Positions 1 to 8,800 of a DNA stretch of 15,318 nt are shown in pieces. The notes beneath the pieces were generated by a model. It ran no database searches, was not told the origin of the DNA, and saw only the letters and a list, made by a program, of their open reading frames with translations. A program made the position numbers and the translations under genes. The DNA is from Proteiniphilum sp. UBA5384 (lineage in GTDB: Bacteria > Bacteroidota > Bacteroidia > Bacteroidales > Dysgonomonadaceae), in NCBI RefSeq assembly GCF_002410825.1, contig NZ_DHOS01000008.1:1-15318 (forward strand). Reading direction: 5' to 3'. The first letter of the stretch is position 1. Every line of letters starts with the position of its first letter.

Positions 1-395
1 TTAGTTCTTTTATGCTGGAAAAGGTAAAGAAACAATAAAGAAAAGAAAAACTGTAAAAATGTGTTTTTTGAATTAAGATAGGAAATGCAATATATTTATC
101 TATAGGATTTTATAGTGGTTTATGGTTAAAACTCAAGGAAATGCGGTACAAACTCGGTACAAATCTGAAAATGCAAATATCTGATATCCAGTGAATAATC
201 CTTGGAAAAGACGTTATTTTCGTAACTATTTGATAATCAAAAACAAGTAAATAGAATGTAACTCTTAATTTGTATCGCAAATCATGCAAAATGCTGAAAT
301 TAAATTTGTTGCATTTTCTGTATAGGAAAATAATGCTGTTTCACACTCAAAAAGCGTTTTACAGAGTTCTCTTTTCCCAAAAGATAGTATGTTAT
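1..395. other. Gene-free left edge, downstream of the lacI-type gene
   Basis: This A/T-rich stretch lies beyond the 3' end of the leftward regulator gene and has no recognisable coding sequence on either strand. Two details stand out. CGGTACAAA occurs twice as a direct repeat (144-152 and 155-163), one helical turn apart. A 7-bp inverted repeat, AAAATGC (288-294) and GCATTTT (311-317) with a 16-nt loop, could be a weak terminator for the regulator transcript, but it has low GC and no clear U-tract. A very short reading frame ending at 36-38 could be the tail of an upstream gene; it is too short to identify. Confidence 0.4.
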
Positions 396-1439
396 TTATT
401 GAGTTTCTATATCCTTCTTTAACAGACTAATTTCAGTAGATGCCCGCAATTTAATTTCCGAGCTTAATATTATTTTTTTGTTTGCAACAGAAGGGTTCGC
501 TATTTTTTCCAAAATTAGATTTGCAGCTGTTTCCCCCATCATTTTTTTGGGTTGCTCAATACTCGTAAGTTGTGGATATACAACCGTTGAGAGAATTGTG
601 CCTGAAAAACTGGCCATCGCTACTTCTTTAGGAATTTTAATTTGGTTGTATTTCAGATAGTTCATAGCGCCAAGTGCGAGTGTTTCAGTGAAAGTAAAAA
701 TTGCATCGAACTTAACACCTCTATTTAGCAGTTTTTCGGCAGCCACGCCTCCATCATCAAAAGTCATTCCCGTATATACGACCAGTGATTCATCATAGGA
801 TATGCTAAACTTATTTAAGGCATCTTTGTATCCACGTATTCTTTCAACAGAGTTGTAAATATAATTAGGACCTTGTATATATACGATTTTTCTTCGGCCC
901 AAGCGTATAAGATGCTCTATCATGAAAAATGTTTCCCGATAGTCATCTACAATAACATTCGGCACATTCATACCAAAAGGTATCCTGTCATAAAACACAA
1001 TAGGAATGCCGTTGTCCTGCAAACGAAGATATTCTTTTTTGTTTGTTTTGTAATCGCAGGGACAAATAATGATCCCGTCGACCATGAAATTTTCCATCAG
1101 CTGGAGATTCTCCCGTTCCCTTACCGGATCTTCATCCGATTGTGCGATAATCACTTTATAGCCGGTCTTGTTCAGGGTTTCCTGAATACCGGTTATAACC
1201 TCCGATGCAAATGGGGTGACCATTTCAGGTACCAGTACTCCGATTGTGTTCGTAACACCATGTTTTAGGCTGAGCCCAATGGGGTTACTCCTGTAATTCA
1301 ATGCATGTGCCGTCTCTCTTATAAGATCTTTAGTCTCCTTTTTGATATTTTTACTATCATTTAAAGCGCGTGAAACAGTAGAAACTGATAAGCCGAGATG
1401 TTTTGCGATATCTTTTATTGTTGTGCGTTTTGGCTTCAT
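396..1439 (-). CDS. LacI-family transcriptional regulator
   Basis: This is a 347-residue LacI/GalR-family regulator, close to the usual family length. The N-terminal helix-turn-helix spans about residues 6-53, with the typical TIKDIAKHLGLSVSTVSRAL motif (7-26). It is followed by the hinge segment; Leu58 aligns with the minor-groove leucine wedge of E. coli LacI. A periplasmic-binding-protein-like effector domain follows, beginning at about residue 64 (TIGVLVPEM) and running to about 335. The gene is divergent from the polyol dehydrogenase gene, and the shared intergenic region carries CpG-centred palindromes of the type this family binds, so it probably controls that operon and itself. The effector is unknown; a sugar, alditol or phosphorylated ketose from the adjacent pathway is plausible. 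The ATG at 1439 starts directly before the HTH, as is normal in the family. Confidence 0.95.
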   Translation of the reverse strand: MKPKRTTIKDIAKHLGLSVSTVSRALNDSKNIKKETKDLIRETAHALNYRSNPIGLSLKHGVTNTIGVLVPEMVTPFASEVITGIQETLNKTGYKVIIAQSDEDPVRERENLQLMENFMVDGIIICPCDYKTNKKEYLRLQDNGIPIVFYDRIPFGMNVPNVIVDDYRETFFMIEHLIRLGRRKIVYIQGPNYIYNSVERIRGYKDALNKFSISYDESLVVYTGMTFDDGGVAAEKLLNRGVKFDAIFTFTETLALGAMNYLKYNQIKIPKEVAMASFSGTILSTVVYPQLTSIEQPKKMMGETAANLILEKIANPSVANKKIILSSEIKLRASTEISLLKKDIETQ

Positions 1440-1471
1440 TATTTTAATACAAAATACCCCCTTGTAACGAA

Positions 1472-1479
1472 CAAAGATA
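1472..1479 (-). promoter_or_regulatory. Candidate -7 element of the lacI-type gene promoter
   Basis: The minus strand reads TATCTTTG, a full match to the Bacteroidota -7 consensus TAnnTTTG, 33 bp upstream of the regulator's ATG. Transcription would begin near 1465. No well-spaced TTTG -33 element is obvious: the nearest, CAAA on the plus strand at 1507-1510, is about 27 bp away. The match is therefore suggestive only. Confidence 0.4.
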
Positions 1480-1539
1480 ATTAAAAAATAAATATAATAA
1501 AGGAAACAAAATAAAAATTAGATATTATTTTAATTGTAA

Positions 1540-1553
1540 TGCAAACGTTTGCA
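1540..1553. promoter_or_regulatory. LacI-family operator O1, perfect 14-bp palindrome
   Basis: TGCAAACGTTTGCA is a perfect palindrome with a central CpG, the typical architecture of LacI/GalR-family operators. It lies between the two divergent genes, roughly 100 bp from the regulator start and 127 bp from the dehydrogenase start. It is the strongest of three related sites, and the adjacent regulator is the obvious candidate ligand. Confidence 0.8.
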
Positions 1554-1559
1554 AACAAT

Positions 1560-1583
1560 GGGAACGTTTGCGGGAACGTTTGC
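1560..1583. promoter_or_regulatory. Tandem LacI-type operators O2 and O3
   Basis: GGGAACGTTTGC occurs twice back to back (1560-1571 and 1572-1583). Each copy keeps the right half-site CGTTTGC of the palindrome at 1540-1553 and differs from its 12-bp core GCAAACGTTTGC at the second and third bases. CpG centres fall at 1546/1547, 1565/1566 and 1577/1578, giving spacings of 19 and 12 bp. The array lies upstream of the candidate rightward promoter, so the bound regulator may activate, loop or partly repress rather than simply block RNA polymerase. Confidence 0.7.
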
Positions 1584-1628
1584 AAAATTAATTAACATAC
1601 TTTCTTTCTGAGATAATAAGGAGAGGCT

Positions 1629-1636
1629 TACATTTG
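1629..1636 (+). promoter_or_regulatory. Candidate -7 element of the polyol operon promoter
   Basis: TACATTTG fully matches the Bacteroidota -7 consensus TAnnTTTG and would place the transcription start near 1643, leaving a leader of about 37 nt before the GTG start. The upstream -33 element is weak (TTTCTG near 1605-1610). An alternative core using the TTTG inside the operator at 1579-1582 cannot be excluded. Confidence 0.4.
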
Positions 1637-1679
1637 TTAAAACTAATTTGTAAATTAACAAGAAAAATTAACGAAAAAC

Positions 1680-3119
1680 GTGAAAAAAAATTTAGTATCG
1701 TTTGGTTACGAAAGAGACCAGATAAAAACAGGGATTGTTCATATTGGAGTGGGAAATTTTCACCGTGCACACCTGGAGTATTATACAAATAAGCTGTTGG
1801 AAGACTCATCACAGAAAGAGTGGGGTATCTGCGGCTTGAACCTTCTCCCTGGAGATGAGAGGATTGTTAAGGGGCTCGAAAAACAGGACAACCTCTACAC
1901 ACTCACCGTATGCGGAAGAAAGGGAGTGGATGAATCCTATCAGATTGGATCATTGATAGAGCTGATCTGGGCTGTGGAAGATCCCGAAATGGGGCTGAAG
2001 AAGCTGGCCGACCCGAACGTGAAGATTATTACCTGCACAATCACAGAGGGAGGATATAATGTAGACCGGTCAACTGGTGAGTTTATCCTTGATAATAAGG
2101 ATGTTCAGTTTGACCTGGCTAATCCCGCAACCCCAAAAACCGTTTTTGGGTATGTGGCCGAAGGATTGCGCAGGCGTATGAAGAACGGTGCAGGGCCGGT
2201 GACATTCCTTACCTGTGACAACCTGCAGCATAACGGCGATACAGCCAAACGGGTTTTCACCTCATTCATGAAAGCACAGGACAAAAAGCTGGAGGCCTGG
2301 GTGGAAGAAAATGTCACCTTCCCTAACAGTATGGTAGACCGGATCACCCCTGCTACCACCCCCGATGATGTGAAAAGACTTAATAAGAAAAATGGTACAC
2401 AAGACGATGTCCCGGTCTATTGCGAGGATTTTATCCAGTGGGTCATCGAGGATAATTTTATTGCCGGCCGTCCCGCATGGGAGAAGGTGGGCGTAGAGTT
2501 TACCAACGATGTGACTGCCTTTGAAAACATGAAGTTGAGCCTGCTGAATGCTTCGCACACACTTCTGTCATATCCATCATTCCTTAGCGGTTACAGAAAA
2601 GTAGACGAGGCGATGCATGATAAGCGCTTTGCGAAACTGTTGCGCGACTTTATGGATATCGACATCACTCCCTATGTGCCGGCACCTGCAAATACCGATC
2701 TCGAACTTTATAAGCAGACACTAATTGAACGTTTCGGCAACCGCTCGGTAAGCGACCAGATTAGCCGTCTTTGTGCTGACGGTGCATCGAAGTACCCCGT
2801 GTATGTGATGCCCAACCTGATCAGCATGATCCGCGACAAGGCAGATATGAAGCGTGTTGCCTTTTCTATTGCCAGTTACCGCCACTACCTCAAATATAGA
2901 ATCGATGACAAGGGCGTATCGTTCGATATAAACGATCCGTGGCTCACTGGTGAGGACTTGCAGTTGATAGAGAGTAACGACCCGATTGATTTTCTTGGCA
3001 TTTCTCCGTTTCATAGTACCGACCTGAAGAAAGCGGATGCTTTTGTGAAAGTTTATTTGGAGATGGTTCGCGATTTGAAAGAAAAAGGGGTGTTGACTCT
3101 TTTGGAATCAATTATATAA
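1680..3119 (+). CDS. Mannitol dehydrogenase-family oxidoreductase (probable mannitol 2-dehydrogenase)
   Basis: This 479-residue NAD(P)-dependent polyol dehydrogenase belongs to the long-chain mannitol dehydrogenase family, which includes mannitol 2-dehydrogenase, fructuronate and tagaturonate reductases and D-arabitol 4-dehydrogenase. The Rossmann domain begins with the nucleotide-binding segment GVGNFHRAH (23-31). The family signature is visible as FPNSMVDRITP (214-224). The catalytic pattern K285-x4-N290-x2-H293 in KLSLLNASH has the same spacing as Lys295/Asn300/His303 of the Pseudomonas fluorescens enzyme. It starts with GTG; an in-frame stop at 1656-1658 and the lack of an upstream start support this choice. 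With a sugar permease and a fructokinase-like kinase downstream, mannitol to fructose is the likeliest reaction. Arabitol, sorbitol or a hexuronate are alternatives that sequence alone does not settle. Confidence 0.9.
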   Translation: MKKNLVSFGYERDQIKTGIVHIGVGNFHRAHLEYYTNKLLEDSSQKEWGICGLNLLPGDERIVKGLEKQDNLYTLTVCGRKGVDESYQIGSLIELIWAVEDPEMGLKKLADPNVKIITCTITEGGYNVDRSTGEFILDNKDVQFDLANPATPKTVFGYVAEGLRRRMKNGAGPVTFLTCDNLQHNGDTAKRVFTSFMKAQDKKLEAWVEENVTFPNSMVDRITPATTPDDVKRLNKKNGTQDDVPVYCEDFIQWVIEDNFIAGRPAWEKVGVEFTNDVTAFENMKLSLLNASHTLLSYPSFLSGYRKVDEAMHDKRFAKLLRDFMDIDITPYVPAPANTDLELYKQTLIERFGNRSVSDQISRLCADGASKYPVYVMPNLISMIRDKADMKRVAFSIASYRHYLKYRIDDKGVSFDINDPWLTGEDLQLIESNDPIDFLGISPFHSTDLKKADAFVKVYLEMVRDLKEKGVLTLLESII

Positions 3120-3171
3120 GAATGTGGTTGTTGCAGTTTTTCACACTTTAAACAGCATTTAAAACAATTAT

Positions 3172-4500
3172 ATGAAAACACAAAAGTATGGGATTGCTCC
3201 CTTTCTGGTATTGACATTTATCTATTTTATCGTGGGATTTATGACCACCGTAAACGGACAGTGTCAGGGACCTCTGAAAGTGGCCTTCTTGGCAGATGCA
3301 GAGAATCTGAGAAATACATTTACAACGCTTATCTCTTTCTTTTTCTTTCTGGGATATCTTGTCAACAGTCCGCTTGGAGGCAGATGGATTGACCGGCACG
3401 GGTTTAAGACGACCGTGTTGCGGGCACTCTGGATTATGACGGCTGGTGTACTTCTGTATGCTCTTTCATCATGGATGTCGATCAACTATAGTCATTTGGT
3501 GCTGGGCATTTCAACAGATACTATCCCTTACGGGTTCTTTGTTTTTCTGCTCGGTTCCTTTATGATGGGTACATCGGCGGCAGTTTTGCAGGTAGTAATC
3601 AACCCCTATATATCGGCCTATCCGCTGAAAGGAACGCAGCCGGTACAGCGGGTTAACATCTCCTTCTCATTTAACTCGTTTGCTACCACCATCGCCCCTT
3701 TCTTTGTGACTGTAGTGATGTTTGCCGGTATTCCTCTCGAACAGGTAACAGCCGGACAGGTGCTGATCCCCTTTCTGGCAATTGCTGCCTGTGTCATTAT
3801 TATTGCACTTATCACAAGCAGGCTGCCTCTGCCCGATCTTGAAGGTATCCGGTCTAATCCCGATAGAAAACTTGAGAAGAGTATCTGGTCGTTCAGCCAC
3901 TTCAAGCTGGGGGTGATCGCTATTTTCTTCTATGTGGGTGCAGAAGTGGCAATAGGGGTGAATGTCAATCTTCATGCGATGGAGATCGAAAAAGAGGGAG
4001 CGTTGCTCTCCTTCTTCGGGAATCCCAACCTGATGGTTGGGAGTGTAGACCTCGGTATACCTGCGCTGCTTGCCACGCTCTACTGGGGTGGCCTCATGGT
4101 TGGCAGAATCATCTCCGGTACATTGAAGAAGATATCACCTCGTACACAGCTGGTGGCGACAACGGTTGCTGCCATTATCCTCACGATCACCGCCATTCTG
4201 CTAAATAACCTGTGGATACTCGTTGCTGTAGGCCTTTGCCACTCTGTGATGTGGGGATGTATTTTTACCCTTTCCACCAACGGATTGAAAGAATATACTT
4301 CAAAAGCTTCCGGCATATTTATGATGGGGGTGTTTGGTGGTGCGGTATTTCCAGTGTTGCAGGGTGTGATGGCCGACTTGTTCGGATCCTGGCAATGGAC
4401 ATGGTCAATTGTGATCATTTGTGAACTGGTAATGCTCTGTTATGCACTCTATGGGTCAAGGACCAATGAGGTTAAAAATCTCACCCCGGTAACTGAATAA
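3172..4500 (+). CDS. FHS/FucP-like MFS sugar permease
   Basis: This 442-residue inner-membrane transporter matches the usual length of the fucose:H+ symporter (FHS) branch of the major facilitator superfamily (E. coli FucP is about 438 residues). About twelve hydrophobic segments are visible. The loop after the second segment carries the MFS-like GGRWIDRHG motif, and the N-terminal region has the FHS-like feature of a first helix followed by NGQCQGPLK. The gene lies 52 bp after the dehydrogenase and directly before the VOC and kinase genes, so it probably imports the polyol or ketose they use by proton symport. Members of this branch transport fucose, glucose/galactose, fructose and related sugars; the substrate here is inferred from context only. 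Confidence 0.88.
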   Translation: MKTQKYGIAPFLVLTFIYFIVGFMTTVNGQCQGPLKVAFLADAENLRNTFTTLISFFFFLGYLVNSPLGGRWIDRHGFKTTVLRALWIMTAGVLLYALSSWMSINYSHLVLGISTDTIPYGFFVFLLGSFMMGTSAAVLQVVINPYISAYPLKGTQPVQRVNISFSFNSFATTIAPFFVTVVMFAGIPLEQVTAGQVLIPFLAIAACVIIIALITSRLPLPDLEGIRSNPDRKLEKSIWSFSHFKLGVIAIFFYVGAEVAIGVNVNLHAMEIEKEGALLSFFGNPNLMVGSVDLGIPALLATLYWGGLMVGRIISGTLKKISPRTQLVATTVAAIILTITAILLNNLWILVAVGLCHSVMWGCIFTLSTNGLKEYTSKASGIFMMGVFGGAVFPVLQGVMADLFGSWQWTWSIVIICELVMLCYALYGSRTNEVKNLTPVTE

Positions 4501-4503
4501 TAA

Positions 4504-4929
4504 ATGAGAGCTATGAATATAAAAAAACAGATAAACGGAATCCAGCATATTGGTATCCCCACCAACGACATTGAAAAAACGGTTTGTTTCTACAAGGGGC
4601 TTGGCTTTGAGGTTGCTCTTGAAACGGTGAACGAGGCGGCAGGAGAGAAGGTGGCTTTTCTGCAGATGAAGAATCTGACGATTGAAACCTATGAGAACGG
4701 TTGTTCTGAGATGAAAGCCGGGGCCATTGATCACATCGCAATGGATGTTACCGGTATCGATACACTTTTCAGTGAAATAAAAGCCGCCGGGCATACCATG
4801 ATCCATGATTCGGTGCAGTTTCTTCCCTTCTGGAAACACGGTGTGCGGTTCTTCACCATCTTAGGGCCCAATGAAGAGAAAATTGAGTTTTCGGAAATGC
4901 TAACTTCACCAGCTGATGATGTGGAATAG
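4504..4929 (+). CDS. VOC (glyoxalase/bleomycin resistance/dioxygenase) superfamily protein
   Basis: This 141-residue single-chain VOC protein has two beta-alpha-beta-beta-beta halves. The four expected metal-ligand positions are all present: His15 (GIQHIGI), Glu61 (IETYE), His77 (IDHIAM) and Glu128 (KIEFSE), so a divalent-metal enzyme is likely. The family includes lactoylglutathione lyase, epimerases and ring-cleaving dioxygenases, and its members are too diverse to name the reaction. The start lies 3 bp after the permease stop; a second ATG at 4513 is an equally good start. The 3' end overlaps the kinase gene by 14 bp, implying tight co-expression. Roles such as ketose or aldehyde isomerisation/epimerisation, or methylglyoxal detoxification during sugar overflow, are guesses from context. 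Confidence 0.85.
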   Translation: MRAMNIKKQINGIQHIGIPTNDIEKTVCFYKGLGFEVALETVNEAAGEKVAFLQMKNLTIETYENGCSEMKAGAIDHIAMDVTGIDTLFSEIKAAGHTMIHDSVQFLPFWKHGVRFFTILGPNEEKIEFSEMLTSPADDVE

Positions 4930-5785
4930 GAAAAAGCCGGTTATTGCCGGTATTGGTGAACTCCTTTGGGATATGTTCCCGGAGGGGAAAAAGGCAGGAG
5001 GTGCTCCGGTGAATTTTGTCTATCACGCCACCGCTTCGGGTGCCGACGGTTACGCGATCAGTGCCGTGGGAGACGATTCACTGGGCAACGAGATCCTAAG
5101 CCTTGTTGAAGGTATAGGTATCCATCTTCTCATAGAAAAGGTGGATCAGCCTACGGGAACTGTACAGGTGGCCCTGGATAAGGGGGTGCCGTCATACACC
5201 ATCACCGAGGGGGTGGCATGGGATTATATCCCATTTACTGCGAAAATGGTGGAGATTGCAAGAAAAACCGATGCGGTGTGCTTTGGCACACTGGCACAAC
5301 GTTCAGAAACATCGAAAGGGACCATACGTGCATTTTTATCGCAAGTGCCCGTCAATGCTTTCAGAATTCTCGATATCAACCTGAGAGCTCCTTTTTATAC
5401 CGAAGGACTTATAGAGGAATCCTTACGGTTGTGCAACATTCTAAAATTGAACGAAGATGAATTGATGATTTTAAAGAGAATGTTTTCTCTGAATGAAATC
5501 GATGATAGTAGTGCCTGTAGATGGCTTATAGATGCCTATGATTTGCAATATCTGATACTAACGGCAGGTGCAGATTATAGTATGATCCTTTCACCGGAAA
5601 CCATCTCTTTTCTGGAGACACCTAGGGTGGATGTGGTGGATACCGTAGGGGCCGGCGATTCGTTTACCGGTGCTTTTATAACCAGCCTGTTAAAGGGAGA
5701 TACACTGGAGAAGGCACACCGTGCCGCCGTGGATAAAGCCGCGGCAGTGTGTACAGTTGCCGGCGCCTGGACAGTAGAATCGTAG
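4916..5785 (+). CDS. PfkB-family carbohydrate kinase, probable fructokinase
   Basis: This 289-residue ribokinase/PfkB-family sugar kinase has its substrate-binding signature at AGGAPVNF (27-34). The fructokinase-like segments DINLRAPFY (153-161) and KLNEDE (177-182) follow, and the C-terminal nucleotide/anion-hole signature DTVGAGDSF lies at 242-250 with catalytic base Asp248. It probably phosphorylates fructose, the expected product of the neighbouring dehydrogenase, to fructose-6-phosphate in the cytoplasm. Two adjacent ATG codons (4916 and 4919) serve as start; both lie inside the end of the VOC gene, so translation is probably coupled. Other ketose or ribose-type substrates cannot be excluded. 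Confidence 0.92.
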   Translation: MMWNRKKPVIAGIGELLWDMFPEGKKAGGAPVNFVYHATASGADGYAISAVGDDSLGNEILSLVEGIGIHLLIEKVDQPTGTVQVALDKGVPSYTITEGVAWDYIPFTAKMVEIARKTDAVCFGTLAQRSETSKGTIRAFLSQVPVNAFRILDINLRAPFYTEGLIEESLRLCNILKLNEDELMILKRMFSLNEIDDSSACRWLIDAYDLQYLILTAGADYSMILSPETISFLETPRVDVVDTVGAGDSFTGAFITSLLKGDTLEKAHRAAVDKAAAVCTVAGAWTVES

Positions 5786-5869
5786 AAGTTTTTTAACGCA
5801 CAAAATTCTCAATATTTTAAAATGTTGTTTTCCTTTGCAACCTTAATTAAAAAACTAAATAAATTGTAA

Positions 5870-8800
5870 ATGATAATGAGTACAAAATTTGCAAGAATTA
5901 ATTTCTTGTTGATGTTCACTTTTTTCTTGAATATCATGGGGCTGTCTGCGCAGAACATTACCCTGAGAGGAAATGTGTCAGACGGGAACAATGAACCCCT
6001 TATTGGGGTGAACGTAGTGCAAAAGGGCACTACCAACGGAACAGTAACAGATATAGACGGTAATTTTAATTTACAGGTTCCCAAGGGATCTGTCATTGCC
6101 TTCTCATATATCGGCTTCCTGACTCAGGAATTACCCGCCGCTGACTCAGGAGTGATGAATGTTGTAATGTCTGAGGATACAGGTCTTCTTGATGAAGTGG
6201 TTGTGGTGGGGTACGGAACGCAATCAAGATATACCCTGACAACGGCTATTGGACAATATAGCGGAGAGAAGATGGAGGGATCTCCTGTGAATTCTATTGG
6301 TGAAAATCTTAAAGGAAAGGTATCCGGATTGCGTGTAGCAACCACTAGTATGGAACCAGGTGCCAATCCTAGATTTCTTATTAGAGGAGGATCATCTATC
6401 AACCAGTCCAATGATCCGATTATCATGGTGGATGGTGTACAAAGAGATATGACGGGTTTAAATCCCAATGATATTGAATCGATTGAAATTCTCAAAGATG
6501 CAGCCTCTGCCGGAATATATGGTTCAAGGGCATCGAATGGTGTGATTCTTATTACAACTAAAAAAGGCACATCATCAAAAAAATCTCAGATTGTATTCAA
6601 TGCACAGTTAGGTTATCAGCAACCTGAGAGAAAATATGATCTGATGAATGCAGCAGATTATCTGAGAATAGTTCGCCCCGCTTTGGAGGAAAGCCTTTTT
6701 CCTTCAGTACTTTATGGAGCAGAATCTGCTGGTACAGGAAATAATGAAGGGTCAAAATGGACTCCTCGTTATCTTGAAGATGGTGAAGCTGTACCCAATG
6801 GTTGGCAATCTATTATTGATCCTGTTAATCCTACAAAAACAATTATTTTCCAGGATAACGATCAGCAATCACAATGGTTTGGAGATGCACTTTGGCAGTC
6901 TTACTATGTAGGTGTTAACGGTGGTGCTGATAAGATGACTTATGCTGCTTCTGCCGGGTATACTTCCGATTCAGGAATGGGGGTGGCTACAGGTTTTGAT
7001 CGGTTTACTTTTCATGGAAATACCTCCTTTGAAGTAGTGAAAAACCTTACTGCTTCAACTACTTTCGATTATGGTGAAACTAAGATGGAAGATTTTCCCA
7101 GTAATACCCGTAATACGGTAATCAGAGGACTCTCCATTCCCAACACTCATCGTGATTATCTGGAAGATGGGACGCCTGCGCTTGGGACAAACAATACTAC
7201 TATCACGGCCGCTTTTTATGATCGCTATTATGTGAGAAACAATATACAAAAACGGTCCAGTTTTAATATGAATTTGAATTGGAAAATTGTTGATGGATTA
7301 AATGCCGTTGTGCAGATTTCGAATCATAACAGACATACCCGCAGCAACTCATTTATAAAAGCAAATGCGATAAGTACTCTCCGGGAAACAAGAGAGGGAT
7401 TTTCGGAGTTGAACCGTGTCAACTTCCAGACTTATTTGAATTATAAGAAATCATTTGCTGATAAACATAGAATAGACCTACTAGGCGGATATGATTTTAA
7501 CTATGATAAAGTGAATAGTCTTGATGCAGCTGTGACTGGTGCGATTTCAGATAAAGTCCCAACTTTAAATGCCGGTACGGAGTCTGTCAGTGGTTATCCT
7601 ACAAATACCAGAACCAGGGAAGCAATGATCTCTTACTTCGGACGTGGCAATTATAGTTTCTTGGATCGCTATATGCTCTCTCTTACCATGCGTGCTGATG
7701 CTTCATCAAAGTTTGCAAAAGAAAACAGATGGGGTTATTTCCCTGCAACTTCTTTTGGCTGGCTGATTTCAGAAGAGCCATTCTGGAATGTTGAAGATAT
7801 GAACATGTTCAAGTTGCGCCTAAGTTACGGCCTTACGGGAAACAACGGAATAGGTCTGTATGATACATATGGCAGTTATAACATCGGAAATATTTACAAT
7901 GGGAATGCAACAACTACATTAGGAATTATGCCTAATCATGGTTTAACATGGGAAACCACTTCTCAGTTTAATATTGGCGTAGATCTTGGGTTCTTCGATA
8001 ACCGGATACGCGTGATTGCTGACTATTACAACAAGGTTACTTCTGACCTGCTTTTTGACATTACCCTACCAGATATTACCGGCTACAGTACCGCTACCGC
8101 AAATATTGGGAAAGTGCGCTTCTACGGTGCCGATTTTGAGCTTTCTTCAGTGAACATCAGGAAGAAGAACTTCGAATGGAGCACAGATTTCACTTATAGT
8201 TACAACATGAACAAAGTGTTGAAATTACCTGACAATGGAATACCCGGTAATCGCATCAATGGAATAATATTGGGTGATGGTACACAGTATGGAGGAATAG
8301 CCGAGGGAGAGCGACTCGGTCGTTTCTACGGATACAAAGTGGATCATATTCTGGAAACCGAGGCACAAGCTGATGCGGCATTGTATGATGCCCTTTCAAG
8401 AGGATTCAGAAGATCCGATCGTTTGAATTCTTCTTCCGATCCTGCATTGGCAGGTCGAAAAGATGTTGGTGATTATGAATGGAAGAATAGACCCGGTTCT
8501 TCAACAGATGCAAATGGTAACGACATTATCAATGCCGAAGACCAATTTTTGCTTGGTTATGTTGCCCCACATTCAACAGGAGGTTTGACAAACAATTTTA
8601 GATACAGGAATTTTAGTCTCTCGATTACCCTCGATTACGCATTGGGACATAGCATTTTCAATGCTATGCAAATGCGCTATTTTATGGCTACTATGGGGAA
8701 TGCAAATTACAATCTTGTGAACGATGTAAAAACTGCATGGAAAAAACCGGGTGACAATACGAAATATGCGCGATTCACTGCAAATGATCCTGATTGGGGT

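Noticed and set aside
873..1268. Plus-strand open frame inside the LacI-type gene
   Set aside because: It is a shadow of the regulator, which has an intact helix-turn-helix and effector domain on the other strand.
1618..1626. AAGGAGAGG, resembling a strong Shine-Dalgarno sequence
   Set aside because: It lies more than 50 nt upstream of the dehydrogenase GTG, probably before the transcription start, and an in-frame stop at 1656-1658 rules out a longer dehydrogenase.
4456..4839. Open frame on the minus strand opposite the permease end and VOC gene
   Set aside because: It is antisense to genes with clear family motifs and metal ligands and shows no recognisable domain. The same applies to other long antisense frames, such as 2262-2558, 3667-3975, 4080-4418 and 6124-6570.
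5814..5841. Separate SusC promoter or hairpin in the 84-bp gap after the kinase gene
   Set aside because: TTCCTTTG at 5830-5837 is one mismatch from the -7 consensus, but no convincing -33 element is present. The GTTG/CAAC repeat there is only 4 bp.
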